Positions 10,201 through 20,778 of a stretch of DNA of 64,000 bases are shown piece by piece (position 1 is the stretch's first letter; the number at the start of each line of letters is the position of its first letter). A model generated the notes under the pieces. It did no database searches. It was not told the DNA's origin and was given only the letters and a program-made list of their open reading frames with translations. The position numbers and the translations under genes were made by a program. Source of the stretch: Cristatella mucedo (Eukaryota > Bryozoa > Phylactolaemata > Cristatellidae); contig WPIO01000023.1 in assembly GCA_009760855.2 (NCBI GenBank), positions 320,001 through 384,000 on the forward strand, read 5' to 3'.

Positions 10201-13200
10201 AAGCGGGTGGTACGATGCTTGGCCTGATGGGGGAGTATGTCGGAGAGATAGGCTGGAGCCATAGAATGAATGAACCTAAAAGTGAGCGACAAAACCTTGA
10301 AGTCAATCCATTGCTTGACTGGTAGCCAGTGCAGGTCGGCGAGAAGTGGAGTAATGTGGCAACTGCGACGCTCACGGCAGACAAGTCTAGCTGCCGAGTT
10401 TTGCACCAGCTGCAATCGCCTGATCGCACATGCTGGTAGGCCAGTAAGCAGTGAGTTGCAGAAGTCGAGACGAGATGTCACGAATGCATGGACCAACTTG
10501 GACGTGGTATCTTTATCTAAACAAGCCCGAATTTTAGCAATGTTCCGAAGCTGAAAATAGGCGGATTTGACTGTGGAGCTGATATGGTCGTCTAACGAGA
10601 GGTCGCTTTGGAATATGACACCTAGATTTCGAGCTGATTCAACTGGAGATATGCTGGCAAAGCCAATTTTGAGAGTCAGCCTTTCCAATCTCTGGATCAC
10701 ACTGGGTTTGCCCAGAACTAGTAAGTTAGTTTTATCATCGTTAAGTTTTAGAAAATTTGCTGCCATCCATGTGCGGATGTCATCAATGCATGCAGCTAGT
10801 GAGTTTAAAGAATTTGAGGTGCTCGAAGGCTGGGAGGGATCAAAGCAAAGGTACAGAAGATCCCACGGATGGAGCTAACTCTGCGATGAACTTGGGTATT
10901 TCGTAGCTACGAGCAGGGCTCCGAAGTCCAAACCAATATGACGCGGCTAGGTCACCAGCTAGCGCTTAAGGATCGATCGAGGAGAGACGAGAGTCGCTCG
11001 CGAGGTCGGTTCAAATTCCAGAGCCGCCATTCATCCGCCTGCTCCTCTTATAGGCTCAGCGTTGTCCTTCTATGCTTCACAGCACCCATGCGACCCTTCG
11101 AGGATTTTTTTTAGCGATATGCAAAACCTATCCGTTAATACGTTTCGAGCTGCAGACGAAATTTTTTCAAGTCAATCTCCTAATGACATCAGCAGGTAAA
11201 AAGTACTCCGCGGATTTTCAATATCGAAGTCGAAGAGTATTCTGTGCGTAACGGCACTCAGTCTGCTTTCGTAGACTTTTAACCTCCCCGCGGCAGGATG
11301 TGTTTATCGGCACTCGCACTGCTCGCTCGCCTCACCTGACTGTTGACGCAAGCTCCGCCGTTGGTGCAGTACGGATAGCTGTCTGAAGACAAAGAACTGC
11401 ACGCATCCCGCGGCACATTTGGCTCCAAACACTTTTGTGCGAGTTCGGGCTGCCATGTGCCGTTGCCTTGGCATCGGGCTGTCAACGATACGGAGCTGTC
11501 GGCTACGCACAGCCGCGAGCACTTTATTTAACCGTGCGAGTGTCGCGGTCAGCACGGGTGGGCGTTCGTACGAGCGATGCGACGCTGCACTCAAGTTTAT
11601 CGAAAAACCCTGATATATGTAACCTTTCTCACTCTAGAGCGACAGAACAGAAACGGAGGATCGCGAAAATGACGCTCTCGGCCGAGAGACTAGCTAGTCC
11701 CGACATTCTTCGCTGGGCCTGCCACACGACTCATTATCAAACGCGGTCTCAGTGTGGCTAATCTAACTTCCGAATTTGCATGGAGCGACCGCCAGAGCTA
11801 GGTCAATCAAAAAGAGCCTTCTCAGTCCGCAAAGAAAATGGTGGTCCCGAGTCTCGAAGTCTCCCGAAACTCTGCAGCCGCACGTGCCGGGCCCGAGCAA
11901 AAATTTTAGCCGATTTCGAGGAGCGCTAATAATAATATAATAATTATGATAATAATAACACATTTGACATAGCGCCCTGAGAGAATCAATTTCGTTTTAG
12001 GCACTTAAAATTTTCTGTAAATGAGGAGCGTTGAGCTCTCACGCTTTAAGTGGGTTGCATCTGCGTTCCCCCGCCGCAGCAGCAGCTGCTAGCGGAGCCC
12101 ATTGGGATGGGGGGGGGGGGGAGATTCTCCGTCGGCCGCTCTCGGTCCTGCGCACCACCGATGCCTAATGCGTCAGCTCAAACCAAATGCAATACCGAAT
12201 GCACTGCGTCACAAGCCATTCGTCGGTCGGAGGCAGCCAATGCAACGGTCGCTTCCGAGCTGCTCCACTTGTTCATTCCCAATGAATTCGAGCGCCACAA
12301 AAGCGGCATCCTCCGTAGCGCGGCGAGCCGCTTGAGCACTTCCGATCGGACCCACCCACTCGTTACCGAATCGGCTCGCAGCTGAAGGACGCGAGCGTTC
12401 GTTTCGCGAGCCGACGAGAATTCGGAGGAAGCGCTCGGCGAGTGCGGGCGAAAGATGGTGCGGCAGCACGGCGCGTCATGAGTGCTTTCTCCCTGCTGCG
12501 TGAGATGAAATCTGTTGGCTACCGAATGCGTACCGAAAGCTGTTTAGGATTTGAGTTCGCAATGCAAAAGTTTCCTGCGTAAGAATCGCATAGTCTTTGC
12601 AGAGTTACAGGCGGAGATACATTACATATAACATTACCTGTGAAGAAGTTTAAGAGTCTGCCGTCGCCGTGGAAATATCCCGTCTTGCATACCACTGTGG
12701 CCTGAGCGCCGACCTCCGCAGATATAGCGCCCGCCGCCGCAGAGGTTGCGTTTTCGGAGCTGTAGAGGTCAGCGCTAAATGACTCCGTGCCGTTACTCCG
12801 TAGCAGGATGATGACTCGAGCATTGATCCAGTGCGATGCGAGCAGCCGGCACGCGCAGCTGCATGAAAATGTTAAGGAAGGCCAGCGCGCGAGCAGCATC
12901 CGGATGCAGCGCAAGTCACCTTAAATCGATATACTGTTATTTAAAGTAAATTAGTCGTGCAAGTAGTTGTAATGCAGCACATAAACTTTCGCTTTTTCTA
13001 AGCTATGAGGTGCTAAACTATAAGGAACCAGGAATCAGCCGCGTGACATTGCAATGCCGACGACTTACGTCGGTTAAATGCTTATAATTATACACAATAT
13101 ATAATTAATGAGTATAGTGCCCTAAGAGAACTTAATCTCTAATTAGGCGTTTCACATCTGCCAACGAGCTCGAGCCCACGACCTCAGCCAGACCTTGGTT

Positions 13201-14213
13201 AGGGGCGAGCACTTTAACCACTGGGCCAAACCAGCGCGGTTAGACCAACTCAGCTTTGAGGTTCGGCTTCTCCTGAGAAGCTTGCTGTGCACGGTGCTCG
13301 TTTATTAGGTAAATCCCGGCTACAGTGTTCTGCTACCATCGGCGTATCCGTGTGTTGGTATATCAGTGCTCTATCTACAAGTTGCTAGCCGTGTTCCAAG
13401 GCTCAGTGCTGGCTTCGCCACTATTTGTTATTTTTCGCGCGACGATAGGAGGAGCTGGCACAGCTACGAGCGCTGGGTTTGCTCTGGCCTGGGGACTTTT
13501 GAACAGAATCTGGTACAGCACCCTTGCAAGCGCTGTATTCACTGGCCGTCACCTGGGCCGACGATTGGAAGTGCACTGAGCTACCGAAATAGTGCGGTTT
13601 GCAAGTTTGCCTTTCTTTTTCAGCCCCACAGCTTGCCTATCGCGTCTCGTCCGCGCGTCGGCTGCCGCCGCCGCCGCCGCCGCCGCCGCCAGCGCCTCCC
13701 GCAACCACCTTCATCGGCTCTTTGCCGAGCGGCGTCTCCCGGTCGCGTACGCTGCGAAGCGAGTCCTGAAGGCTACGAGACCGCTTTAGAGCCGGTTCCG
13801 CACTGACGCTGCTGGCAAGCTAGCTGAGAGCCCGTCTCGCGCTTGGCTGCGGCTACGAGCAACGCGCAGAGCCAAGTGGGACGTAGCAGGAAGCGGAGGC
13901 GATCGATGGCGAACGATTACGGTGAGGTCGACGCGTTGGGGATCGTGACGAGCGTCGGCCGATCGTTCTCCTTTAGAGACCTCGGCAAACTAATCGCTTC
14001 GCCAACGGGAGCCTCGCTAGTCTCATCTCGTCCGCCGAAGAGGCGGCCGGCAGGACGCGCAGACGCCGGCTACGGACTCGCCTAGCGGACCTACCTCTTA
14101 CCAGCAACCTCGGAGATGCAAGCGCCGAGGCAATTCAAATCGTCGCAAGCTGTCGTCGCCATGGCTAGAGCCAAGGAAGCCGCGAGCAAGGTGAAACGCT
14201 TTAGCGTCGCCAT
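7141..14213 (-). CDS. CCP/EGF membrane protein, distal form (4 own exons, probably using the shared last exon)
   Basis: Minus-strand exons are 14102-14213 (signal peptide), 12638-12814 (first half of CCP), 11336-11502 (second half of CCP, start of EGF-a) and 7141-7268 (end of EGF-a, start of EGF-b). Phases 1, 1, 0 and 2 agree at each join. The last exon ends in phase 2, which fits the terminal exon at 2295-2568 and would give 285 residues: signal, CCP, two EGF repeats, helix and tail. No terminal exon of its own was found between 7141 and 6462. Repeat tracts lie in its introns: a LINE-A copy at 9784-10855, a LINE-A tail near 11.9 kb, a LINE-B end at 12485-12630 and a SINE2 near 13.1 kb. The least certain boundary is the acceptor of the second exon (12814, GCTCGAG|TC). 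Confidence 0.65.
7270..9783. other. Intron of the distal CCP/EGF form; no gene seen
   Basis: No supported exon on either strand. The sequence is mixed, and no transposon family that I recognise is present. The short open frames here have no cysteine, membrane or splice pattern. Confidence 0.4.
9784..10855 (-). mobile_element. LINE-A (L2-like non-LTR retrotransposon), 5'-truncated
   Basis: On the minus strand a 236-codon open frame (10056-10766) encodes the carboxy-terminal part of an L2-like reverse transcriptase protein: FLKLNDDKTNLLVLGKP, then [29 protein letters not shown] and APKAWNSLPTCVRTSPDL. The catalytic YADD region is missing through 5' truncation. The 3' UTR ends in the LINE-A stem and (ATT)n at 9784-9830. 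It sits in an intron of the CCP/EGF locus, in the same orientation. Confidence 0.9.
11336..11502 (-). CDS. CCP/EGF distal form, exon 3 (CCP end, EGF start)
   Basis: The acceptor GTGCGTAG precedes CC GAC AGC TCC (phase 1). A shorter option at GTTGACAG|CCCGATGCC is also in phase. The exon encodes RCQGNGTWQPELAQKC, a typical end of a sushi domain, then YCTNGGACVNSQ, and ends CAG|GTGAGG in phase 0. Confidence 0.75.
11925..12035 (-). mobile_element. LINE-A 3' tail fragment
   Basis: AT-rich (ATAAT)n followed on the plus strand by CATAGCGCCCTGAGAGAATC and a shared 3' UTR segment. This is a very short 5'-truncated or decayed copy. Confidence 0.6.
12485..12630 (+). mobile_element. LINE-B 3' end fragment next to a splice donor
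   Basis: GAGATGAAATCTGTTGGCTA, CCGAATGCGTACCGAAAGC and GAGTTACAGGCGGAGATACA match the LINE-B 3' ends at 44.5 and 62.9 kb. Its terminal ATACATTACATATAACATT runs to within a few bases of the donor (12637) of the CCP exon on the opposite strand. Confidence 0.8.
12638..12814 (-). CDS. CCP/EGF distal form, exon 2 (CCP, first half)
   Basis: It ends TTC TTC ACA G|GTAATG (phase 1). The coding part contains VVCKTGYFHGDG, the central cysteine and GYF of a sushi domain, and NGTESF and ENATS as possible glycosylation sites. The 5' boundary at 12814 is inferred from phase. The open frame extends to 12914, so an upstream acceptor such as TTTTCATGCAG at 12859 is possible, but that one is in phase 2 and would not fit the signal exon. 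Confidence 0.6.
13085..13245 (-). repeat. SINE2 copy (best preserved tRNA head)
   Basis: Minus strand reads TGGCCCAGTGGTTAAAGTGC (A-box-like), then GAGGTCGTGGGCTCGAGC (B-box-like), then GTGAAACGCCTAATTAGAGA and TTCTCTTAGGGCACTATA. The head is tRNA-derived and the 3' half matches the LINE-A terminal stem. Confidence 0.8.
13250..14101. other. Intron of the distal CCP/EGF form; (CCG)n tract
   Basis: No supported gene. A CCG microsatellite lies at about 13664-13690. Arg-, Ala- and Ser-rich open frames on the plus strand are composition artefacts of it. Confidence 0.45.
14102..14213 (-). CDS. CCP/EGF distal form, exon 1 (signal peptide)
   Basis: ATG at 14213 begins MATLKRFTLLAASLALAMA, a clear signal peptide, followed by CDDLNCLGACISEVA, and the exon ends GTT GCT G|GTAAGA (consensus donor, phase 1). 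The link to the CCP exon at 12.6 kb is inferred from phase, strand and proximity. It could belong to another secreted protein. Confidence 0.65.
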
Positions 14214-15029
14214 AGGAGCGAAACAATTCCGCCTACCGTAGACAGAGACAGAGCGACGCTGTAACCAACAATAGTGAGGACTCGCCGAGCTCCGAGAGCT
14301 GAGAAGCCGCAAGCTGTATCCCAAAGCTACGAAAGCGGATACTGCGTAAGCATAGGTGAAGTGGATATCGCCATAACTCCGCTGCCCGGACAAGATGACC
14401 GGAACCGGTGTCATTCTCTTTTCCCGCCGCGTGGCAGCTGTCCACTGCGGCAAACGTTGAAGCCGCGACAACTATCCGCTAACCGCAGCAGGCTGACTAA
14501 CTACCTTCGGCGAAACGCAGGCTTAGTTACATATAAAATTCATCGGCCATAGCACGTAGGCAGCAGCTACCTAATTGGTTGCCCTCCCCCTCCCCCTCCC
14601 CAACGTTCGAGATCTTTGAGCTCGGGCACAGTGAGGACAGGTAAGTAGAGTCGATTTGCTCGGTTAACGGACTTTGTAGCTCTAATCGGACAAGTAAAAA
14701 CAGCCTACTCGGTCGGCAAAACAAAATCAGCCTGTCCGCTCCTTTCCCTGACAGTCGTTGCCGTGCATCGGCGGGAAGCACAGACAGGTGCTGAAACGAA
14801 GCCTACTTCGACGTTTTCCCCAGCGAGACTTCGCTGCTGCCGAATCCTGAACTGCACCGCCTAATTCTTGTCTATACAACCTCATTCTGGACTGCACCGA
14901 GTGATTAGAAACCTTACCTGGAGTGAGCCTGGCGCTCTAGTACAGCACATCGGGAATAATGTCTGCCCGAAGATTTTCAATTGTCCGGCACAGAATTCAA
15001 ATTGCACCAACTACTCATCATCGATGCAT
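14214..15029. other. Upstream flank of the distal CCP/EGF start; no gene seen
   Basis: This should contain the promoter of the distal transcript. A CCCTCC polypyrimidine tract is at 14581-14602. No TATA element is convincing. Confidence 0.35.
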
Positions 15030-15582
15030 CATCATGCATCGATGTGCAGGTGTTGCCACTTGCATCCCAGGCCTAGCAGGTTGCTTCACGAGTAACCCTT
15101 GCATTGACTGAAAAGTCTTAGATAGATGCACTGGCTCCCTTATCAAGCAGTGTATGGAGTTCAAGGTTTTGTTACTCACTTTTAGGCCTAATTCTTTTGC
15201 TCCAGTCTGCCTATCCAAGCTACTTTTCAAGCATACAAAGCATCAAACCATACGCTCTCTTCTGACTCAAAATCGTTTGTGCCACGAACTAACCTCAAAT
15301 TATTTTGCGACCGAGCCTATAGTTTGTGTGATCCCAAGGCCTAGAACTCACTCCGACTGACCACGACATCCCTGACTTGACGTAATTTTAACAGATGCTA
15401 AAACACCCGTTTCTCACAGCGTTTGCTGGGTCAGTACGAATTATCCTTTGTGTGCCTATGCATGTTGACGCTGAGCATTTTATTACTAACTATATTTATA
15501 TGCTTACTTGACATCATATGTAAAGTGCCTGAAAAGAAATTAAGGTCTCTGCGGGTGCTATACAAATATCTCATTATTATTT
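15030..15582 (+). mobile_element. LINE-A copy, old and decayed
   Basis: Fragments TGCACTGGCTCCCTTATCAA, GTTCAAGGTTTTGTTACTCA and CTCACTTTTAGGCC correspond to the LHWLPxKQxIxFKVLxLTF coding region. The 3' end has TGTAAAGTGCCTGAAAAGAA and ends in CATTATTATT. Confidence 0.75.
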
Positions 15583-15911
15583 CGACAGACAGCCGGCGGA
15601 TCTCGCCCAATGGCTTCGTTAAGTTGTCTGTTGTTGCTGGACCCGCTTTGCACTGGAAAACCTCCGACTGCGACCCTGTCGAAAGGGAAATCAATCAAAA
15701 GTATGAATATACCAAACCAGATAGCTAAACCGAAAGTGAGGAATGCATCTGACACATTCAATAAAAATACATCTACAATTGTTTCTTAACTTGGCCACTA
15801 GTTAATTCTTCAAATTGAAGAGATTCAGCCATGCAGCAAGGTGTGCCTACCAATTAGAAGAGCATACGTAAGGCTCTACTCTACTAAAACTGCAAAGCAC
15901 CAAAGGTTTTA

Positions 15912-16888
15912 ACTATATGGATGGCAGCAAATTTTCTAAAACTTAACGATGATAAAACTAACTTACTAGTTATGGGCAAACCCAGTGTGATTTGGAAAGG
16001 CTGAAGCTCAAAATTGGCTCTGCCAGCATATCTCTCCTTGAATCAGCTCGAAATCTAGGTCATGTTCCCAAGCAACCTCTCGTTAGACGACCATCAGCTC
16101 CACAGTCAAGTCTGCCTACTTTCAGCTTCATAACATTGCTAAAATTCGGGCTTGTTTTGCTTAGATAAGGATACCACGTCCAAGTTGGTCCATGCATTAG
16201 TGACATCTCGTCTCGACTTCTGCAACTCACTGCTTGCTGGCCTACCAGCATGTGCGATCAGGCGATTGCAGCTGGTGCAAAACTCGGCAGCTAGGCTTGT
16301 CTGTCGTGAGCTTCGCAGTTGCCACATTACACCACTTCTTGCCAACCTGCACTGGCTACCAGTCAAGCAACGGATTGACTTCAAGGTTTTGTCGCTCACT
16401 TTTAGGTCACTGCATTCTTTGACTCCAGCCTATCTCTCAGATATACTCCCCCATCAGGCCAAGCTGCTTTTCGGAATCCAACAGTCTACCAATACCTCAT
16501 ACAAACCTCAAATCTTTTGGAGACCGTGCATTTAGTTCGTATGCCCCCAAGCCTGGAACTCCCTCCCGACCTGCGTCAGAACATCCCCTGACCTGACCAC
16601 ATTTAAAGAGGACTTAAAAACACCTATTTAGGACAGCATTTAGTCGGTCGCTGTGATTCGTCCTTGATGTGCTTATGCGTGCTGACACTGTGCATGCTGC
16701 CACTAACCACATTTGTATGCTGACCCTGTGCATGTCACCCCTAACCATATTATTCATTTTGTTTGTTTTTCAAGCATGATTTTACTTACTATTCTATTGC
16801 GTATCACTTTGCAGCAAATGTAAAGCGCCTAGAAAGAGATTTAGTTCTCTGAGGGCGCTTTATCAAGTGCATTATTATTATTCACTAA
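15912..16888 (+). mobile_element. LINE-A copy, 5'-truncated, frameshifted
   Basis: It starts at ATGGCAGCAAATTTTCTAAA (AANFLKLNDDKTN). The frame shifts near 15990-16160, then continues as [19 protein letters not shown] and [20 protein letters not shown], and shifts again near 16470. It finishes with the 3' UTR, AAAGCGCCTAGAAAGAGATT and (ATT)n. It is not able to encode an active protein. Confidence 0.9.
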
Positions 16889-16889
16889 A

Positions 16890-18575
16890 CGGCACCAGGC
16901 AGCCGGTAGCCTTATAGCTCTTGTGCTTTTGTGCATGCCATGTCATCTGCGACTAGGGTAACGCTAATTAAGAAACCAAGTTTTGTTTACACTTTTTTTA
17001 ACGTCAAAATCGGTACACTGTGGTTTCTAATCTTCAAGTGGTGACTTTTCAAAAAGTGTTAGCATAAACTTAGGTGAAGCACTTATCGCATGAAGTCACG
17101 AGATTTAAACCGGCATCAAGACATTGTTAACTGATGAGCTTGACCGGTTTTTATATCCGACTACCATCCTCCCATTGAATTGCTAAGGGTGACGTACCAG
17201 CAGAATGAAACAGTGTCTTGGCAGACCAGATCCAAGTACCACGAGCCGATCGTACACACTATCTGGGGTTTGAGATAAAGTCCTCTAAGGCAAAAGCAAC
17301 CATAGAGAAATTTGGTCGCACAATTCTTACGGTCAACGATGTCGTAGCTACATTCTGAGTTTTGAAAACTCAAGTTGTGTGGGAATTAAGCCAAAGTAGG
17401 CAGTTAGTTTATGCAGCTAAAAATGTATTTGGAGAATCCACAGCAACGTGTTCATTGCAGCACACAGGAATGAAAACAAGCACGATGTTACACGGTGATC
17501 GACCCTGTTCTGGACAATCAGCAGTACTGGCTTGAGTCAATCATGGAACTGTAACAGGCACTAGTCTGGGATGAAACCACCACGATCCTCATGCACAAGA
17601 GGCACTCTCACATACGCTCCAGGGCTGCCCATCAAAAAATTTGACCAAACATAAACAAATTTGACCAACCCAGCCGTTCAACCATCAGGAGCTTTCGTGC
17701 CAAGGTGCATACAAGTGAAAAGGATACTTCTAGGCAAGCTATATGCAAACTACTGTGACAGCAGAACGGGCTCTTGGGAAAACCAATTGCGCCAACACAT
17801 CCACACATGGGCTGAAGCTCACGACACCGGCTTCTCAAGGAGCAGGATGGGAGGCACACGAGCGTTATGATGAAGCCGATGCTTTTGCTGCTGCCTCGGC
17901 TGCTGCTGCCGCGTCCTTGAGAGCTCTGAAGTGATCGCTGATGACAGCTCGTTGTTCGTCGTCGCAAAAGTGGCTACAATAAGAGTGGCCGGGATAAGCA
18001 TGGCATTCACTCGCTCAGCTGCAGCTAAGAACCGATGGCAGGATTTACAGTTTGAGCGAGGCTCGATTCATCAGCTGCCTCATGAAGATGGGTAAGCATG
18101 AGTAACTGACGGCTCAAGAGCAGGCAGGTACAGGTGAGCAATGCAGAGAACACTCGAGCAATCGGGAACTGTGCAAGCAGGTCACGGGAATTTTGACGAT
18201 CAAGAAAGCAGTGCCATGCCGATACTATGGCTGCAGAGATATAACCAGGCGATGTCAAATACATGTCGCAGCTACTGCATCGAGGCTATACTTCAAGTAA
18301 CTGAGCTCGGACTTAATGCACGTTGGCGGCCGTGGCTCGGCGTAAGTGGTAGTGGCCGCTGCATTGCCGAGATGCTTGCTCACTCAACACGATAGCTAAG
18401 ACAAAGCCGCCTTCATGCCAACTCGGTCAGAGTACCGAGGACACGCGACCTGTACGATGGATTATTTTTGTGCAAAGACCGACCTTGTAGGGTGCATGCT
18501 ACATCCAAACAGCTTGCAGGACCCAAGAAGGAACGTGTGCACGATACTCTTTTGCTAAAAAAGCATCAATGCTTT
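16890..18575. other. No gene seen
   Basis: About 1.7 kb without a supported coding exon, RNA gene or recognised transposon. A short GCT/GCC-rich stretch lies near 17880-17920. Confidence 0.35.
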
Positions 18576-18579
18576 GTAA

Positions 18580-18975
18580 TAATAGCAATAAGTCGTTTGA
18601 ATAGCATCCTGAGAGAACCAAGCCTCAATCCAGATGCTTTACATATCGCAGCAAAATAAGCATTAACCAAGATAGTGACACGCAAGGTATCATGCTTAGA
18701 CAAGCATACAAAAGCATATATTAGTGCCATGATTAGACAAGCTTGTACAAGCAGACAAGAAGACTCAGGCCACCGATTAGTAGGACTGATTACTAGCACA
18801 CACTGAACTGTGCATAAGTAAGCACTGAAAGTATAGAGGAAGGGGTACAAGGAAAGCTGATTGGAACTGAGACTTTTAAGATGCAAAGTCATAGCAAGAG
18901 GTGACAGAAGCCAAAATCAAGTTCCAAACTTTCGGTGCATACGAACTGACAGCCTTGTCACCAAAAAGATCAACA
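18580..18975 (-). mobile_element. LINE-A 3' fragment, old
   Basis: Plus-strand TAATAATAGCAATAAG, then CATCCTGAGAGAACCAAGCC and a later GTTCCAAACTTTCGGTGCAT match the LINE-A 3' UTR and the end of its coding region, with many substitutions. Confidence 0.6.
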
Positions 18976-19004
18976 TCTGTACATCCTAGCCCAGGGATAA
19001 GGTG

Positions 19005-19142
19005 CTAGCACTTCATGACAATGATCGTGGGGCTGGAGTCCCGTAGCAGGAAATCTTTTATTGCCCACTGCACGAGGTGACGATAGCTGTTAAGATTCTT
19101 CTGCCACTCTACAAGTGAGGCTGTTTGATCAGCTAACCTTTT
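19005..19142 (+). repeat. SINE1 copy
   Basis: GGGGCTGGAGTCCCGTAGCA, TTTATTGCCCACTGCACGAG, GATAGCTGTTAAGATTCTTC and GAGGCTGTTTGATCAGCTAA occur in the same order as in the other SINE1 copies. Confidence 0.6.
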
Positions 19143-20640
19143 TGCTTACTTTACTCTAGCCGGGGAGAAGGTGCAGCGAGAGTACAGTGAATAAGCAAGA
19201 AGGTCGGATGGGTAAGTACAAATAAGTGAGGTGACTGGCAGGCCAGAGAGAGGATAAACTGAGTTCTAAGATGCTCTAGTTTTTACAACTTAGGCTAGAT
19301 TCCATCACTGCTTCCAGATTGGTGAGGGACCAACAAGAAAGGCAACAGTCGATAACTAACCGTTTGCACAAGTTCGAGCAGAAGCCTTTGATGCCAGAAT
19401 GTTGACACTAACGGCATATGTTTTCTCAACAGCATTCTTAACTTGAATGTAGACCCATTGAGACAATTGCGACCAAGCGACCCATGAAAACCCACGTGAG
19501 CATGTAGACCCACTGGCCATTGTAGACCCATTTAGCAAGTACTCAAGCCAAATGGCATACAAAGTCACATCGCAATAACATTAGTCTAGACCAAAGATGA
19601 ACCAAAACTCCTGAGCAAAACCATGCAACAGATATGCATTCTGGTAGCATACTACAGCAGACATATTGTAATGGCTACAGCATGGCACCATATTTGCAAT
19701 TTAAAAACAACATAACTATGCTCATTCAAGCAGCACACAGTGATTCGGCTCGAGCTGGTAAGTGATTGGCTTAAGCCAAGATTTGAAGCCTTGTGCTAAG
19801 AGCAGGAGACAGGAGTCGCAACCGCTCAATTTGATAGAGCATTGGCTTGGAAGAGGAGGGACTGAAAGATCGATCTTAATCGAGGCAAAGATTCTCTGCA
19901 CTCAGTCCTACTGCTGACGATCTTTGATCGCTATGTATTTAAAAAAAAAATTTGCACAGATGATGTCATACAGGATCGGCCATGTTCCAGAATAAGCAAT
20001 CAATGCAAGCAAAATTTTCGAAGTATATTTTTTGTTGCTAGTGGTCCTTTACAAAGCATATTACATTTCCCTTTACATCGTTTGACATTTCAAAACCATA
20101 ACTAATCGATGCTCACTGCCAGGTAGCTAAAAAAAAAGCACGTTCAACTTAGGAATTTAAAGAAGCCATAGAAAACTTGCCATCGGTCACCACTTTCATT
20201 CACAGGAAAGTGGGATGTAAACTACAAAAATCTCGACGAACGAAAATAGATTGGTGTGTGTTGGGTTCTATATTGCTTAATTAATACCTTGCTAACGACA
20301 AAACACCATTCACATACGAGCCACCACGAGCTAATGTGAATGCAGACTCAACGTCCGAGACGCTGCTCGGCAACCAACGACCTAGCTTCGTGCAAGCTCT
20401 CATTGAGACGAACCGCCTTTTGGGCAAACCAGGAGAGGGCCTTGATCAAGTGACAGAAAGGCAGCAGAGCCAGTCATGCCAAAAGCTCTGCAAAAGGGGT
20501 GTGGGAGGGGGCAGGCAGGGCATCACGGCACACAGCAGCCGTCCGACAGCATGCATCCGCTGAGCAAACAGCCCGGGCCAACAGCTCAAGCTGCTGCCGG
20601 TCAGGACAAAGCTGCCACGTAGCTCTCGCTCGCGTGCGCT
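19143..20640. other. No gene seen (3' flank of MPC1)
   Basis: Mixed sequence with a tRNA-like patch near 19830-19880 (GCTCAATTTGATAGAGCATT), probably a degenerate SINE head. No coding evidence. Confidence 0.35.
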
Positions 20641-20644
20641 CTCA

Positions 20645-20778
20645 CTAGTAGTGGACGTATCTAGCAGCCTGAGTCAGCTGAGCGCACTCGTTGCTGAAAT
20701 GGCACACGAACAGCAGCCAATTCCGAGGCTCCACCTTGTAGGCGAATCGCATGAAGCACAGAGAGTATAGAGCTAGGG
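20645..20778 (-). CDS. MPC1: MPC1 exon 5 (last)
   Basis: The acceptor CTTGTCGTTGCAG precedes CC CTA GCT CTA (phase 1). It encodes [19 protein letters not shown] and the NECAQLTQ stretch and stops at TAG, 20645. It covers the most conserved helix and matrix/intermembrane loop of the family. Confidence 0.95.

Noticed and set aside
13592-13789. Poly-alanine open frame
   Set aside because: Translation of a (CCG)n microsatellite with no other support.
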